Positions 6,343 through 6,619 of a stretch of 6,619 nt of DNA are shown here, in pieces (the stretch's first letter is position 1; each line of letters opens with the position of its first letter). The notes beneath the pieces were generated by a model, which ran no database searches, was not told where the DNA came from, and worked only from the letters and a program-made list of their open reading frames with translations. The position numbers were made by a program, and so were the translations under genes. This DNA comes from Desulfurococcales archaeon. GTDB taxonomy: Archaea > Thermoproteota > Thermoprotei_A > Sulfolobales > Desulfurococcaceae. The stretch covers positions 1 through 6,619 of the forward strand of contig WAON01000033.1 in the NCBI GenBank assembly GCA_015521265.1, in the 5' to 3' direction.

Positions 6343-6470
6343 AGCTCAGCCTATTATTCGCGTTGCTAGCATTATTCTTCGAGGTACTCGCTATAATATA
6401 CGAGAGGAAAGCTAGAGGTAGGAGCGGATCAAGACGTAGAGCTCATCGATCAACTCCTCAACCCTCTTAA
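6318..6470 (+). CDS. Candidate 50-residue single-span membrane protein, non-canonical start
   Basis: An open frame, -1 relative to the preceding gene, runs from 6270 to a TAA at 6468-6470. Read from CTG at 6318 it begins (M)DPVDEVLK. A hydrophobic helix LSLLFALLALFFEVLAIIY follows (about residues 11-29), then a strongly basic tail with RKARGR and RRRAH. An acidic N-end, one membrane helix and a basic C-end fit a small membrane peptide with its C-terminus in the cytoplasm. There is no ATG, GTG or TTG before the hydrophobic segment; the first TTG (6363) lies inside the helix. CTG, preceded by GAGGGGTG, is therefore the likeliest start. The frame overlaps the preceding CDS by 25 nt, and its last 20 codons are antisense to the coiled-coil gene. 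Alternatives are a membrane tail joined to the 654-residue protein by frameshifting or a sequence error, or a chance frame. Confidence 0.42.
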   Translation: MDPVDEVLKLSLLFALLALFFEVLAIIYERKARGRSGSRRRAHRSTPQPS

Positions 6471-6564
6471 CCCTCTCCTCCAACAAGTTAATCCTCTCCT
6501 CGAGCTCCCTAACCTTCTCGGCTAGATCCACATTATCCCGTCCAGACTCCAAGCCTCCCAACAC
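6412..6564 (-). CDS. Candidate 50-residue coiled-coil protein
   Basis: A short frame from GTG at 6564 to TAG at 6412-6414 encodes 50 residues. From residue 14 to 46 it is an uninterrupted heptad repeat: L14, V18, L21, I25, L28, V32, V35, I39, L42 and I46 alternate at spacings of 4 and 3, with Glu, Arg and Lys in the outer positions. This is a textbook amphipathic coiled coil, probably a homodimer or a partner of another coiled coil; the helix ends in VLIRSYL. Chance is an unlikely source of ten consecutive hydrophobic core positions. No family is recognised. Start candidates are GTG 6564, TTG 6561 and TTG 6552. No Shine-Dalgarno is visible before GTG 6564, which suits a short leader under the TATA-like box at 6602-6610. 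An in-frame stop at 6605-6607 (TAA on the minus strand) excludes a longer protein. The gene is convergent with the small membrane-protein frame and overlaps it by 59 nt. Confidence 0.72.
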   Translation of the reverse strand: MLGGLESGRDNVDLAEKVRELEERINLLEERVKRVEELIDELYVLIRSYL

Positions 6565-6601
6565 CGTTTCTACGCGTTGAAGTAATCTATTGTTATACGG
6601 G

Positions 6602-6610
6602 GTTTAAAGT
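6602..6610 (-). promoter_or_regulatory. Possible TATA box for the coiled-coil gene
   Basis: On the minus strand ACTTTAAAC lies about 40 nt before GTG 6564. Initiation about 26 nt downstream would fall near 6579, giving a leader of about 15 nt without a clear Shine-Dalgarno, which is common for crenarchaeal single genes. The window ends just upstream, so a BRE or an upstream gene cannot be judged. Confidence 0.38.
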
Positions 6611-6619
6611 AAATCATCC

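Overview
The window looks like chromosomal DNA of a hyperthermophilic crenarchaeon (Thermoproteota), most likely in or near the Desulfurococcales. The evidence is the short archaeal-type PheT, purine-rich coding strands with AGG/AGA for Arg and ATA for Ile, TTG as the start codon of all four long genes, and archaeal-style TATA-like boxes close to the start codons. The order is inferred; no rRNA or other taxonomic marker is present. I see no mobile element, CRISPR array, tRNA or rRNA.

Layout: (1) 79-1752 (+) is pheT, the beta subunit of phenylalanyl-tRNA synthetase; no pheS is visible. (2) 1753-1874 is a short gap between convergent genes. It holds two potential hairpins and an imperfect direct repeat, with no convincing gene. 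(3) 1875-3050 (-) is a membrane-only CPA2-type Na+/H+ antiporter with an Asp-Asp motif. (4) 3060-4211 (-) is an unrecognised, probably beta-propeller protein just upstream of the antiporter. The two are 9 nt apart and in the same reading frame, so they almost certainly form one operon. (5) 4212-4377 is a divergent promoter region. (6) 4378-6342 (+) is a 654-residue unrecognised protein, predicted to be a beta-propeller followed by about three beta-sandwich modules, without a signal peptide. (7) 6318-6564 is a compact end region with two candidate small genes. One is a 50-residue single-helix membrane protein on the + strand, which starts inside the end of the 654-residue gene and has no ATG, GTG or TTG start. 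The other is a 50-residue coiled-coil protein on the - strand. They overlap tail to tail by 59 nt.

PheT is housekeeping. The rest (propeller plus antiporter, divergent from propeller/sandwich plus membrane peptide, then coiled coil) looks lineage-specific. A working inference is that the two divergent beta-rich proteins share a regulatory region and that at least one is tied to the membrane through its co-transcribed partner. No biochemical function can be assigned to them from sequence alone.
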